Shown here one piece after another: positions 52,159-61,691 of a stretch of 64,000 nt of DNA (position 1 is the first letter of the stretch; each line of letters begins with the position of its first letter). The position numbers and the translations under genes are program-made. The notes under the pieces were generated by a model. It was not told the DNA's origin, made no database searches, and saw only the letters and a list, made by a program, of their open reading frames with translations. The stretch is from Nitrospira lenta. GTDB lineage: Bacteria > Nitrospirota > Nitrospiria > Nitrospirales > Nitrospiraceae. Location of the stretch: NCBI RefSeq assembly GCF_900403705.1, contig NZ_OUNR01000012.1, forward strand, positions 496,001 to 560,000. Reading direction: 5' to 3'.

Positions 52159-53565
52159 CTACTTGCTGTGCCAGGATGCGGTCCTCGTCATGGCTCCCCA
52201 GGCGGCTTTCTTGCCGACCAGCCAACGATACAACCCGATCAATTTCCAGAGAGAGTTCAATTGTCGATAGCCGAAATTCTCAAAAATTGCCCCGAGCAGA
52301 AGCCGGAGCACATGTTGAGGTTTCGGATAGACATGGAACGACATCTCCTCCAAAAAAAATGCACTGACCGAGAGCAGGATGCCGAGACTGATGGCGGCCA
52401 AGAGCAAGACCAGCCAGACGTGAAAGGAGATGAAGCCCGAGATAAATCCGGCGGTCACGAATGCATAGCCGAAGACTTCGATGACCGGGCCCAGCCATTC
52501 GAACAGGGCCATGAAAGGGAACGCCAGCCAGCCCACGGCCCCGCCTTTGGGATGACATAAGAGATCAATATTTTTCATCAGGCTTTCGCAGAGGCCGCGC
52601 TGCCACCGGATGCGCTGATTTTTCAGCGTCGTGAGGTCTTCCGGGGCCTCGGTCCAGCAAACCGGGTCGGGGGCGAAGGTGATGCGATAGGGCTTCCCGG
52701 CGAGCCGCATGTGCCGGTGGAGCCGCACAACGAGTTCCATGTCTTCGCCGATCGTATCGTGGCGGTAGCCGCCGACCCCGATCACGGTGTCCTTATGGAA
52801 CAGGCCGAAGGCGCCGGAAATGATGAGCATCGCGTTGATCGGAGACCAACCGAGCCGGCCGAACAGGAAGGCGCGCAGGTATTCGACGATTTGAAACAGC
52901 GCGAGGATATTGGTCGGGAGTCCGACCTTCATTAAAAATCCGTTCTTCACCTCGCAGCCGTTGGCGACCCGCACGGTGCCGCCGCAGGCAATGGTGTGGG
53001 GGTCGTCCAGAAAGGGCTGTGCGGCCAGCCGCAGGCTGTCGCGCTGGAGAATGGAATCGGCATCGATACAGCAAAATAACGGATACAGCGAAATGTTGAT
53101 CCCCGCGTTGAGCGAGTCCGCTTTACCGCCGTTGTCTTTATCGACGACCCGCAGATTGAGTTGCGCCGGGGCATGGTAGATCGTTCGGATGTGTTGCGTG
53201 GCCAGCCGGGCGTCATAGGCTTCGGGAAAGGGAATCAGTCCGAATTCCTTGATCAGGACGTCTAACGTCTTGTCCTTCGACCCGTCGTTGATGACCACAA
53301 TTTCAAATTCCGAATAGCTCAGCTGGAGGAGAGATTTGACCGTGGTCACGATGGTCGCTTCTTCATTGAAGGCGGGAACGAGCAGCGTGATTTGCGGTTC
53401 GAATCCGGTGTAGCCATGCGGGAGGCTGTTGAGCGAACGCTCTTCCATGTAGCGCCGCAGATGAATCGCGGCGACGACATCCAACATCAAGTATCCCGCG
53501 GTCAGGCCGAGAAGGTAGAGCAAGAACAGCCATTCGGAGAGCGATATGAACGTCTCGATCCACAT
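52159..53565 (-). CDS. Processive GT2 polysaccharide synthase (PgaC/IcaA-like)
   Basis: 468 residues. Two N-terminal membrane helices, a GT-A domain with LVPAFNEEATIVTTVKSLL, VVINDGSKD, the DxD in CCIDADSILQ, TIGEDMELVVRLH and the acceptor-binding QRIRW motif, then four to five C-terminal helices. This is the synthase type that makes and exports poly-GlcNAc or cellulose-like chains. The start at 53565 lies inside the divergent frame of the next gene. With the deacetylase and TPR-barrel genes it forms an export locus like pgaABCD. Confidence 0.9.
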   Translation of the reverse strand: MWIETFISLSEWLFLLYLLGLTAGYLMLDVVAAIHLRRYMEERSLNSLPHGYTGFEPQITLLVPAFNEEATIVTTVKSLLQLSYSEFEIVVINDGSKDKTLDVLIKEFGLIPFPEAYDARLATQHIRTIYHAPAQLNLRVVDKDNGGKADSLNAGINISLYPLFCCIDADSILQRDSLRLAAQPFLDDPHTIACGGTVRVANGCEVKNGFLMKVGLPTNILALFQIVEYLRAFLFGRLGWSPINAMLIISGAFGLFHKDTVIGVGGYRHDTIGEDMELVVRLHRHMRLAGKPYRITFAPDPVCWTEAPEDLTTLKNQRIRWQRGLCESLMKNIDLLCHPKGGAVGWLAFPFMALFEWLGPVIEVFGYAFVTAGFISGFISFHVWLVLLLAAISLGILLSVSAFFLEEMSFHVYPKPQHVLRLLLGAIFENFGYRQLNSLWKLIGLYRWLVGKKAAWGAMTRTASWHSK

Positions 53566-53605
53566 CGGTCAGCGTAGGTCCATCCGCCGTCGAGCCTGCC
53601 GGTGG

Positions 53606-55225
53606 ATGGGTTCCTCTGCCCGGTGGTGGACCTGGACCCTCGTTGTCGTGTCGGTCGCGGCTCTGCCAGTCCAGGGGTACGCAGACGATGTATCGGTGCC
53701 TCTCTCCATGCTCATTCCACCTGCTGTTTCTGAGATCGAGTTGTCGTATGTCGGTGAGCGCACCACTCCCGTCGTGACGCTCAGTGGTCCGCCTGCTGCC
53801 GTACCCTCCCTTCCTTATCGACCGTTTGAGCCTATTCTTGACCTTCGCGGCGGGTTCGGCGATGCCCGTGTGTTCGGCTCCTGCCAAGACCGGAAGCCTC
53901 GGAGCCAGGACGGGATCGACCTGCAGCGGGCTGCCGGAAGCGGGCTGCGGTGCGGTCGGCGCATTCCCCTGCACCAGGCAGAAATTGCCGTGGACCTGTT
54001 GTCCTATGAGACGCTGCGGATTCGCGGTCACGCGACGGGCCGGGTCGTTGTGGCATTGGAAGATCGGGCTGCGGGGCGACGGGAAGACAATCTCCCGCTT
54101 GCGACGGTGACGGGCCCGTTCGATCTCACGCTGTCGCTCAAGGAGATCGGTCGAAAGCTGGATCTTCGGTCGCTGACTGCGCTCGTGGTCTCGACGGAGG
54201 CGGCCGGCGCGCACATCGTGTTTGACCAGATTGAGGCCGCGCAGCCGTCAGTCAGGCCCGCGAGGCCTGCCGAAATCGGATTCTGGGTGTGGACGTATCG
54301 CGAGGCGATTCGTGATCCGGATGCATTGCTGGCCACCTGTCGAAGTCAGCGCTGTTCCAGAGTGCTCATTCAAATGCCGTCCCAGGCGGATGACGACGCG
54401 CTCTGGCGTCACTATGCCAGGCTGCTGATGACACTGCAGGAGGCCGGGATTGCGGCATTTGCGTTGGACGGATATCCCGAAGCGATTCAGGAACCTCACC
54501 GACTCGCCGATAAGATACAGCGACTCCTGGCTCTGATGAAACCTGGCGGGCTGTCCGGGATTCAGCTGGATATTGAGCCCTATCTCTTGCCGGGCTTTTT
54601 GCAGGAAGAGGCCCAGCTCCGTCGCTATATCGAGACGATTGATACGCTGAAAGACGTCATTGGCGGACGGGTTCGTCTTTCAATGGTGATTCCCTTTTGG
54701 TTGGCGTCGCCGACCCTTGCCGGGCGGCCGTTGGCCTATGCGGTCATGGATCGGGTCGATGAAGTGGCGGTGATGAGTTATCGCACGGACTTGGACGAAG
54801 TGCAGGACATTGCCGAAGACATCCTGCGCTATGGCGATCTCGTCGGGACGCGGGTGTGGCTGGCGGTAGAGACGACTCCGCTCCCGGTTGAGCAGCATGT
54901 GGTGCTGCGCCGTGAGCCGGACTCTGCCCGGGCTGACGCGATGCTGGACTATGATCGGCGTCTGCTGCAGTGGATGCCCCCGGCAGGGGGAGGGGGATTG
55001 AACCTCTCGGCCCGGCGTGAATGGTTCCGCATTCATCACCGGTTTACGGTGAGGCCGGAGCGGCTCACCTTTGCGGGCCGTTCTCGCGCGGAGGTGTCCG
55101 CCGCAGTGACGCGGATTGTGGACATGACCGCGCACTCCAGTTTTTCAGGCGTGATCATTCACGACATCGATGGATTTCGAGCGCTGGTGGAGTCCGGCGG
55201 TAAGGGTGACTCAAGAAGGGAGTGA
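53606..55225 (+). CDS. Secreted glycoside-hydrolase-like protein of the exopolysaccharide locus
   Basis: 539 residues from ATG 53606, preferred because it begins a signal peptide (WTWTLVVVSVAALPVQGYA-DD); ATG 53546 would overlap the divergent synthase gene by 20 bp. The N-terminal half is beta-rich (IRGHATGRVVVALEDRA). The C-terminal half looks like a TIM barrel: AEIGFWVWTYREAIRD, GIAAFALDGYPEAIQE, GIQLDIEPYLLPGF (candidate Asp/Glu catalytic pair), RLSMVIPFWL and VAVMSYRTDLDEV. It resembles GH18-type or PgaB C-terminal-type barrels; a specific family could not be named. It may cut or trim the polymer. Confidence 0.75.
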   Translation: MGSSARWWTWTLVVVSVAALPVQGYADDVSVPLSMLIPPAVSEIELSYVGERTTPVVTLSGPPAAVPSLPYRPFEPILDLRGGFGDARVFGSCQDRKPRSQDGIDLQRAAGSGLRCGRRIPLHQAEIAVDLLSYETLRIRGHATGRVVVALEDRAAGRREDNLPLATVTGPFDLTLSLKEIGRKLDLRSLTALVVSTEAAGAHIVFDQIEAAQPSVRPARPAEIGFWVWTYREAIRDPDALLATCRSQRCSRVLIQMPSQADDDALWRHYARLLMTLQEAGIAAFALDGYPEAIQEPHRLADKIQRLLALMKPGGLSGIQLDIEPYLLPGFLQEEAQLRRYIETIDTLKDVIGGRVRLSMVIPFWLASPTLAGRPLAYAVMDRVDEVAVMSYRTDLDEVQDIAEDILRYGDLVGTRVWLAVETTPLPVEQHVVLRREPDSARADAMLDYDRRLLQWMPPAGGGGLNLSARREWFRIHHRFTVRPERLTFAGRSRAEVSAAVTRIVDMTAHSSFSGVIIHDIDGFRALVESGGKGDSRRE

Positions 55226-55236
55226 CGAGCGATTGC

Positions 55237-57084
55237 ATGTTGCGGACAGGTCAGATCAAACGTATTGCGTGCGTCGCGTTCTTGGCACTCCTTGTGACGA
55301 CCGGAATTGATGGGCTTGTCATAACTGTGCAGGCGACCAGCGCCGAGCCGTCGCCACGCCAGCTTCTGGAGCAGGGGAAGTCTCTGGAGCACCGCAAACA
55401 GTTTCCGGAGGCCATCGCGGTCTATCGCCGGTATTTGGCGGCGCGCCCGGAGAATGATGAAGCGCGTGCAAGCTTGGCGAAGCTCCTCTCCTGGCAGCAG
55501 CAATGGGACGAAGCGAGCGCGCTCTATCGGGACGTGCTATCCCGCCATCCCCTCGACGATGACAGCCGCGTTGCTCTTGGACGAATTCTCTCGTGGCAAC
55601 ATCGCTACGACGAGGCCACACATGAGTATGGCCTAGTCCTCCGCGACTATCCGCAGCATCTGGATGCGCTGACCGGGCTCGCCGATGTGCTGTTGTGGAG
55701 TGGGCATCCGGACCAGGCCATCCCGTATTATCAGCGCGTCGTCGAGGCCACGGGCGATCCAGAGCTCGCGGCGCGCCTCCATTCGCTGAAGGCTGAGGTG
55801 ACGCCGACAAGCACTCCGCCGGTTCAACATCCGACCGTTGTGCCAACTATCGTCCGGGAGACCGAGTCTGTCTCCGGCGGTGCGAGACAGATATTGGACA
55901 GCGGGCATCAGCGTGAGGTGGCGCAGCAGTACGGCGATGCGGTTGCGCTCTACCGTGAAGGCCTGCGCCGCTATCCTGACAATGATGAGGTGCGGAGCGC
56001 CTTGGCGCGTGTCCTATCGTGGCAGGGGGCTCATTCCGAAGCGACGTCGTTGTATCGCGAGGTGTTGGCGCGCCATCCGAAGGATCAGGATGTTCGCGTG
56101 GCGGTGGCGCAGGTGCTCTCGTGGCAACAACAATTTCCTGAATCCCAGACCCTGTATGAGCAGGTCGTGCGGGAGGAGCCTCATCATAAAGAGGCGCGCC
56201 GCGGGCTTGCCGAAGTGGCGCATTGGCGGGGCGATCGAACCGAGGCCTTGGCGCGGTACGAAGCGCTGGCGGCCGAGACGCACGATCCGGACATCGAGCA
56301 GCAATTGCGCAACGTGCAATCTGAGTTGCTGGTTTCGCCGCGGGCAGCCGTGGGGCAGGGGTTGGCCGGGTTGCGGCTGCCCTATCGCGACTATGCCAAG
56401 GTTGGCTACGGGTACTACACCTACACGCGGGGCCAGCCGGATGAGCGCGATCTGTTATTCGAGGTGGCTAAGCCGATCGGCGATCAAACCGTAGTGGTAC
56501 GGGCCGAACCGATCAATCGCTTTGGCTCGCACGACACGCCGTTGTCGGCCGAATTGTACAGCCCGCTCTGGAAGCGGGCCTGGGGCTACGTCGCGGCACA
56601 AGGAACCGTCAATCCGCACTTCGCCCCGAACTACTCGTTCGTCGGCGAGCTAGCGCAAGGGTTAGGCGGCGTCCATGACGCGCTGGCTCCGTTCGAAGTG
56701 TCGTTCGGCTATCGTCGCTTGAATTATAAGAAAGACGACATTGATCTCATCATGCCAGGGTTGACCATCTTCCTGCCGTTCAATCTCTGGCTGACCGAAA
56801 AGGTCTATGCCATTCCCAACACCGGAGCTATTACGTTGGCGTCGCAATTGACCTGGCGGCCGACGGAGCGGGTGCAGGTCTTTGCGTCGGGATCGTTCGG
56901 CACGTCGGGTGAGCGGATCGTAGCCGCGCAGGATTTTACCCGGGTGCAGAGCCGGACGCTCCAAGGGGGGGTGACGTTTCCCGTCACGGAGCGCTTCTCG
57001 GTTGAGGCGTCGGGCTATTACGAAGATCGCGGATTTCTCTACGTCCGCAGAGGCGGCAATCTGAACCTGCTCTATCACTGGTAG
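55237..57084 (+). CDS. TPR plus outer-membrane barrel exporter (PgaA/YaiO-like)
   Basis: 615 residues from ATG 55237 (GTG 55222 is an option). Signal peptide, then about seven to eight TPR-like repeats (EAIAVYRRYLAARPENDEAR, ALYRDVLSRHPLDDDSRVAL, ALYREGLRRYPDNDEVRSAL, SLYREVLARHPKDQDVRVAV) up to about residue 370. The last ~240 residues form a barrel of the YaiO type (GYYTYTRGQPDERDLLFEVA, EVSFGYRRLN) and end in GGNLNLLYHW. PgaA has the same plan: TPR in the periplasm, a barrel pore. The end of the upstream gene overlaps the GTG. Confidence 0.88.
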   Translation: MLRTGQIKRIACVAFLALLVTTGIDGLVITVQATSAEPSPRQLLEQGKSLEHRKQFPEAIAVYRRYLAARPENDEARASLAKLLSWQQQWDEASALYRDVLSRHPLDDDSRVALGRILSWQHRYDEATHEYGLVLRDYPQHLDALTGLADVLLWSGHPDQAIPYYQRVVEATGDPELAARLHSLKAEVTPTSTPPVQHPTVVPTIVRETESVSGGARQILDSGHQREVAQQYGDAVALYREGLRRYPDNDEVRSALARVLSWQGAHSEATSLYREVLARHPKDQDVRVAVAQVLSWQQQFPESQTLYEQVVREEPHHKEARRGLAEVAHWRGDRTEALARYEALAAETHDPDIEQQLRNVQSELLVSPRAAVGQGLAGLRLPYRDYAKVGYGYYTYTRGQPDERDLLFEVAKPIGDQTVVVRAEPINRFGSHDTPLSAELYSPLWKRAWGYVAAQGTVNPHFAPNYSFVGELAQGLGGVHDALAPFEVSFGYRRLNYKKDDIDLIMPGLTIFLPFNLWLTEKVYAIPNTGAITLASQLTWRPTERVQVFASGSFGTSGERIVAAQDFTRVQSRTLQGGVTFPVTERFSVEASGYYEDRGFLYVRRGGNLNLLYHW

Positions 57085-57087
57085 CCA

Positions 57088-58980
57088 ATGGAACGATCGA
57101 CCCTCATCCGCCTGACCGGAATGGCCACGCTCTTTCTCTCGATCGTGGCAGGATCTTGGGTATGGCTTGGTTCGCGGTCCGTTCAGCCCCTCAACATTCC
57201 TGAGCAGGACTTCCATCGGTTCCCCGGCCTGTCGGGGCCCGGTCATGCCACTGTCGTGCCGCCGCGCGTGCCGACGGCGTGGGCGACCTATGGAGAAGGC
57301 TCGAAGAGCCGCCTGGCGATCTTATTGACCGATCCGGATTCCTCCTGGCTGGGACTGGCGCATGGGCTCAAATCCATCGGCGTCCCGTTTCGCATCACGC
57401 GCGATATTCGCGAAGCCCTGACACATCAGGTGGTGTTGGTCTATCCCATGATCTCGGGGAAGGTGCTGGCGCCCGACGCGCTCCAGGCATTGGCCGAGTT
57501 TCCTAAAGCCGGCGGGACATTGATCGGGGTGCAGGTATTGGGCGGCGGGTTGAATGAGACTTTCGGTTTTCGCGAGGCGGTGGTCTCACGGCAGCGGTAC
57601 GACCTGCACCTGGCGGAATCGAACCCGCTGCTGGCGGAACTGACGGACCCGCGTGAGCGGCACTTGCGTGTAGGCATTCGGGACAAGGGCGTCGAGGTGA
57701 TGGGGACGTGTGGGTATACCGAAAGCGTCGCCCCGCTTGCCCGATTCGACGACGGCACCGCAGCTGTCACGCAGAAAACCTATGGCCAGGGCCGGGCCTA
57801 TGCCATTGGGCTCGATCTCGGGTTTTTGCTCCTCAAGGGATACAACAATCGCGGAGAGGAACTCGTTCGGACCTACGACAATCAGTTCGATCCGACCCTC
57901 GATGTCTGGTTGCGGCTGCTGAAGTCGATCTATCGCACCGCCCAGGCAGGCGCGGTCACGCTGGGCACGGTGCCCTTCGGCAAGTCGCTGTCGGTCATGC
58001 TCACGCACGATGTGGATTTTACGCAGTCCATCAAAAATGCGGTGGACTACGCGGAGTATGAGCACAGCCAGGGGCTGGTCGGCACCTACTTTATTCAGGT
58101 GAAATATATCCGCGACTACAACGATGATATTTTCTTCAACGACGAGGGGGTGCGGTATCTCGCGCGTCTCGCGGATCTCGGCATGGAGCTAGGGAGCCAC
58201 ACGATCGCGCACTCGAAAGTGTTCAACCGGTTTCCGATGGGGACGGGGCGCGAGGCCTATCCCGCCTATGCGCCGTTCGTGAAAGATCGGACGACGGCCG
58301 TGAATGCGAGCATCCTCGGAGAATTGCGCGTCAGCAAATTCTTGATCGATCACTTTTCCGGCCAGTCCATCGTGTCCTTCAGGCCGGGCGAACTCTCCAA
58401 TCCGTTCAGCCTTCCTCAGGCCTTGCTCGCTACGGGGTATCAGTACAGCTCAACGGCGACCGCCAATAATTCGCTGACTCATCTGCCCTATCAATTGAAC
58501 TACGACCGATTGACGGACAGTGAAGTCGAGCTGTTCGAGTTTCCCGTCACGATTGAAGACGAGGAGCTGCCGAAAATGGGCGACCGGCTGCCGGAGGCCC
58601 TGGAGGTCGCCCGCCAGATCAGTCGGTATGGCGGGTCAATGGTCGTGCTCATCCATCCGAACATTCTCGATCACAAGCTGGCCTTTGAGAAAGGGTTCGT
58701 CGACGGCGTGCGGCCCTACGCCTGGTTCGGGTCGGTCAGAGCGTTCGGCCGCTGGTGGGCGGCGCGCAATCAGGTGCAGCTGGATGTGGCGCACAATGAC
58801 CGAGGCGGGACCGTCACGGTTGCGACTTCAGCGGCTGTGGCCGGTTTGACGCTGGAAGTGCCCGATGGCTGGCGATTTGATCCGTCACGCTCGACGTTGA
58901 AAGGAATTGAACAGCGGGGGATGATCGTGACGCTTCCTGAGTTGACGGGGAGTCATACGCTCACGTTCGCCGCTCGGTAA
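57088..58980 (+). CDS. Polysaccharide deacetylase (NodB-like) with N-terminal accessory domain
   Basis: 630 residues, starting 3 bp after the exporter gene. One N-terminal helix (LFLSIVAGSWVWLG) serves as signal or anchor. Residues ~70-270 form a Rossmann-like domain (SRLAILLTDPDSSWLGLAHG, VLVYPMISG, GRAYAIGLDLGFLLL) resembling a glutamine-amidotransferase fold. The NodB domain follows: MLTHDVDF (metal Asp), GSHTIAHS (the two metal His), and FRPGELS. It should remove acetyl groups from the exported glycan. A C-terminal beta domain of about 90 residues closes the chain. Confidence 0.9.
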   Translation: MERSTLIRLTGMATLFLSIVAGSWVWLGSRSVQPLNIPEQDFHRFPGLSGPGHATVVPPRVPTAWATYGEGSKSRLAILLTDPDSSWLGLAHGLKSIGVPFRITRDIREALTHQVVLVYPMISGKVLAPDALQALAEFPKAGGTLIGVQVLGGGLNETFGFREAVVSRQRYDLHLAESNPLLAELTDPRERHLRVGIRDKGVEVMGTCGYTESVAPLARFDDGTAAVTQKTYGQGRAYAIGLDLGFLLLKGYNNRGEELVRTYDNQFDPTLDVWLRLLKSIYRTAQAGAVTLGTVPFGKSLSVMLTHDVDFTQSIKNAVDYAEYEHSQGLVGTYFIQVKYIRDYNDDIFFNDEGVRYLARLADLGMELGSHTIAHSKVFNRFPMGTGREAYPAYAPFVKDRTTAVNASILGELRVSKFLIDHFSGQSIVSFRPGELSNPFSLPQALLATGYQYSSTATANNSLTHLPYQLNYDRLTDSEVELFEFPVTIEDEELPKMGDRLPEALEVARQISRYGGSMVVLIHPNILDHKLAFEKGFVDGVRPYAWFGSVRAFGRWWAARNQVQLDVAHNDRGGTVTVATSAAVAGLTLEVPDGWRFDPSRSTLKGIEQRGMIVTLPELTGSHTLTFAAR

Positions 58981-58993
58981 CGCGCCCGCGCAA

Positions 58994-60103
58994 TCAGGCG
59001 GCCGACAGGCCGGGCGTGTGAGCCAGGGGCGCCTCGAACCGTTTGGCAACAAAGGGCGTCAGGATGCGGCGCTCTTCGCCCGGAGGCAGGGTTTGTACGA
59101 GCAGGGCTAACTTATCATCGGTCATTGTGGGCATGACGGACAAGGCTTCCGCGGCCCGGTAGCGCACCCACCAGTGTTCGTCGTTGAGCAATCCAATCAA
59201 GATCGCGGCATCTTCTTCCACTCCCATTTTTCCGAGTGCGGTGGCGGCTTGGACGCGGATGAACCAGGTTGAGTGGGCCGAGTACTGGCGAACGATCGGA
59301 AGATCGCGCGGGTCGCTGCATTGCCCAAAGAGTACCAGGCAACTGGCCAGCACATCTTCGTGCAGCGGTTGCCGTGTCAGCAGAGGCCGGATCAGCGGCA
59401 AGGCGCGATGACTCTTGATCGAGGGGAGAAAGCGGATGAGCCGGGCGGCAATACGCGGTTCTGCGATCACGGCGGCTTCGCCCAGTGCTTGGGCTACCTG
59501 CTCATCCCCTGCGCCCTTCAAGATCGCGAGGATTTTAAGCGGGGACCAATCGGCGCGTTGAGAGATCAATGGGACGAGCACAGGAATGGCCCTCGGGGCA
59601 TCGATGCGAACCAAGGCGCGGGCGGCCTCAAGGGAGCGAAACGCATTGGCATCATGGGCCAGGTCGACCAGGCGCGGCCAGATCGTTAGGTCTTTCAAGT
59701 GGCCGAGCGTGACGATTGCCAGGAGTTGCTGTCGCAACGTTCCTTTGGCCAAGTACTGGCGCACGACATGATCCATGCCGGTCCGCCGTATCACCGCGCA
59801 CAGCTCGTCCGACGACTCTCCTTTGATGGATTCCTGCAGATGGTTCCATAAGTAGAGAAACAACACCCGGTCACGGGGATGGATTGGTGGGAGGGCGTCA
59901 GGCGCTTCGATTAAGCTCTGGGCCAGGATCGGACGCCAGACGGCCACCATCTGTTGGCGCCGCCGGTCGGTCGAGGCGCGGAGGCGACGGATGATGAGCA
60001 TCCATCCGAGGAGAACGAGAATCAAGCCATGGATGGTGAAGGTCATCAGCCATCCCACGTCGACAATCGGCTGAGAGAGAGTCGTGTCGGTCACGCCTAT
60101 CAC
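58994..60103 (-). CDS. HEAT-repeat membrane protein
   Basis: 369 residues. One membrane helix near the N-terminus (MTFTIHGLILVLLGWMLIIR), then a cytoplasmic domain made of HEAT-like repeats: LLAIVTLGHLKDLTIWPRLV, SLEAARALVRIDAPRAIPVL, RVQAATALGKMGVEEDAAIL, and VRYRAAEALSVMPTMTDDKL. Such repeats bind proteins. It is convergent with the deacetylase gene (13 bp apart) and precedes the response-regulator genes on the same strand, so it may be a signalling partner. Confidence 0.82.
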   Translation of the reverse strand: MIGVTDTTLSQPIVDVGWLMTFTIHGLILVLLGWMLIIRRLRASTDRRRQQMVAVWRPILAQSLIEAPDALPPIHPRDRVLFLYLWNHLQESIKGESSDELCAVIRRTGMDHVVRQYLAKGTLRQQLLAIVTLGHLKDLTIWPRLVDLAHDANAFRSLEAARALVRIDAPRAIPVLVPLISQRADWSPLKILAILKGAGDEQVAQALGEAAVIAEPRIAARLIRFLPSIKSHRALPLIRPLLTRQPLHEDVLASCLVLFGQCSDPRDLPIVRQYSAHSTWFIRVQAATALGKMGVEEDAAILIGLLNDEHWWVRYRAAEALSVMPTMTDDKLALLVQTLPPGEERRILTPFVAKRFEAPLAHTPGLSAA

Positions 60104-60116
60104 TGGTTATTTTCAG

Positions 60117-60515
60117 CTAGGCCGCGACTTTGAGGAAGCGGCTCAGTCGTGCGGTCAGTTCGCGCGGGTTGAAGGGTTTCACCATGTAATCGTTCGCGCC
60201 TGTGGCCAGCGCCTGTTGAATGTCATGCTCGCTGGAATCTGCGGTGAGCATAATGATCGGAACCCGCTGCCATTCGGTCTTGTTCCGAATATACGGGAGC
60301 AGTTGCAGGCCGCTCACGTGCGGCAACATGATGTCGAGCAAGACCAGGCTCGGCGGCGCCAGCGTATCAATCAAGTGCTGCGCCTGGTGGCCATCGGACG
60401 CATGGACGACGTGGTATCCGGCGCGCTCCAGGAGAAATCTGATCAAGCTGGCGGTATCTTCCTCGTCTTCCGCCATCAGTAATGTGGGTTTCCCCGCAGG
60501 GGTTGCGTCCGTCAT
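60117..60515 (-). CDS. Single-domain response regulator (REC)
   Basis: 132 residues, one receiver domain: acidic pair AEDEED, phospho-acceptor in LLDIMLPHVSG, Thr in IIMLTADSSEHD and the Lys-Pro MVKPFNPREL. No output domain. It is one of two single receivers encoded beside an Hpt gene and a hybrid histidine kinase, which suggests a branched phosphorelay. Confidence 0.94.
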   Translation of the reverse strand: MTDATPAGKPTLLMAEDEEDTASLIRFLLERAGYHVVHASDGHQAQHLIDTLAPPSLVLLDIMLPHVSGLQLLPYIRNKTEWQRVPIIMLTADSSEHDIQQALATGANDYMVKPFNPRELTARLSRFLKVAA

Positions 60516-60551
60516 AGCCTTCCTTTCTCGCTCCGTCGTTGTGACAGCGGG

Positions 60552-60887
60552 CTAGTCGAATACCACCTGGACCTGTTCCAGATAAGTTGCGAGCAGCGCC
60601 AGCTCAGTTGCAATTGAAGCCGCCGACCCTGTCTTCGCGGCTTGTTCGATCGTCGCGGCCCTGGCGGTGACAAGGTCGAATCCAAAACTGCCGCCCGCGC
60701 CCTTCATGCCATGGGCGACTTTTCGCACCGTGTCAAAATCTTGCCGGGCCAGGGCCTCGCTCATCGTGACCACCTCACGCTTGCGGTTCGTCATGAACTT
60801 TGGCAGCAGGGGTTCGAAATCCTGCTCCACATGGACGATCGGCAGATCGGGGTGCGCAATGGGCTGGTCGGGAAAGGTCTGGTTCAT
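60552..60887 (-). CDS. Histidine phosphotransfer (Hpt) protein
   Basis: 111 residues. Hpt helices with the phospho-accepting His59 in VRKVAHGMKGAGGSFGFD. It would pass phosphate from the hybrid kinase's receivers to the two REC proteins. It lies 3 bp downstream of the second REC gene and 36 bp upstream of the first, so all three are probably co-transcribed. Confidence 0.93.
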   Translation of the reverse strand: MNQTFPDQPIAHPDLPIVHVEQDFEPLLPKFMTNRKREVVTMSEALARQDFDTVRKVAHGMKGAGGSFGFDLVTARAATIEQAAKTGSAASIATELALLATYLEQVQVVFD

Positions 60888-60890
60888 GCG

Positions 60891-61394
60891 TCAGGCCGCT
60901 TTCTTTCGGTTCTGGGCTCGTACTCCAGGCGGTCGCATCGACGGGCGTTGACGCGCCCGCTTCATCCGGAGGGGTCCGGGGCTGGCTCCAGCAGGGACGG
61001 CTGGGGTCTGCTTGGCGGCCGAAGGGGGAACGAGGATGCGGTTCAGTGTCTGGAGGAGCTCCTGAAATCCTTGTCGTTTGACGACATAGCCCGTGGCGCC
61101 ACCAGTGAGTGCGCGTTGAATGTCCGGTTCGTAGGAATCGGCGCTGAGCATGATGATCGGGATATGTTTCCAGTCGGGATTGGCGCGCAATCCTGCCAGC
61201 AGCTCAAACCCATTGACGTAGGGCACGACAATATCCAGCAAAATCAATGCGGGAGGGAGCATCGTCTCTATGAGGCAGATGGCCTGGCGGCCGTCGGCGG
61301 CCCGCACGACGTGATAGCCTTCGCGATCGAGGAGCGCTTGCAGAAGATCGCCGGTGTCTTGTTCGTCTTCAACGCATAAAATCGTGTGAGACAT
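60891..61394 (-). CDS. Receiver protein with basic C-terminal tail
   Basis: 167 residues from ATG 61394, with GGAGG upstream. REC domain (1-125): CVEDEQD, LLDIVVPYVNG, IIMLSADSYEPD; the Lys at the end is kept but the usual Pro after it is Arg (VVKRQGF). After residue ~130 comes a Pro/Arg/Lys-rich tail (RMKRARQRPSMRPPG, RAQNRKKAA), likely disordered and DNA- or RNA-attracting, not found in the sister regulator. Its output is unknown. Confidence 0.9.
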   Translation of the reverse strand: MSHTILCVEDEQDTGDLLQALLDREGYHVVRAADGRQAICLIETMLPPALILLDIVVPYVNGFELLAGLRANPDWKHIPIIMLSADSYEPDIQRALTGGATGYVVKRQGFQELLQTLNRILVPPSAAKQTPAVPAGASPGPLRMKRARQRPSMRPPGVRAQNRKKAA

Positions 61395-61691
61395 AGGAGC
61401 CTCCTCGTGGATTCCGAAACCGGGACAGCCGAGACTCATCGACTTCTGTGATGGCACCGATTTTGTGGCGGCTCCTCTCATTTAGGAGCGTACGTCGTAG
61501 CGAATATTGGGCCGCGCCGCCGGTAGGCTGCCTGGATCCCAGTCGAACAGGGGTGACCGCACAGATAGGTTCCAGCAGGCCCCTGTCCTTTATCGGTTGA
61601 ATCAGAGGTTTAGTACAGTCCGCTCGCCGCAATTCGTGTTGGGGACGTGGCGCTATCACGGAGCGCTCCCATGAGCTGTGTTTGAGCCTTC
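61395..61691. other. Intergenic region between the hybrid kinase and receiver genes
   Basis: About 297 bases. I see no coding frame with a ribosome site and no good promoter pair on the minus strand. GGAGCGCTCC near 61662-61671 is a perfect 10-base palindrome of unknown role. The longer minus frame that starts at 61481 lacks a ribosome site. Confidence 0.4.

Noticed and set aside
53784-54110. Alternative plus frame inside the glycoside-hydrolase-like gene, suggesting a frameshift
   Set aside because: The main frame stays consistent with a beta-domain (IRGHATGRVVVALED) before and after; no clear homology in the other frame.
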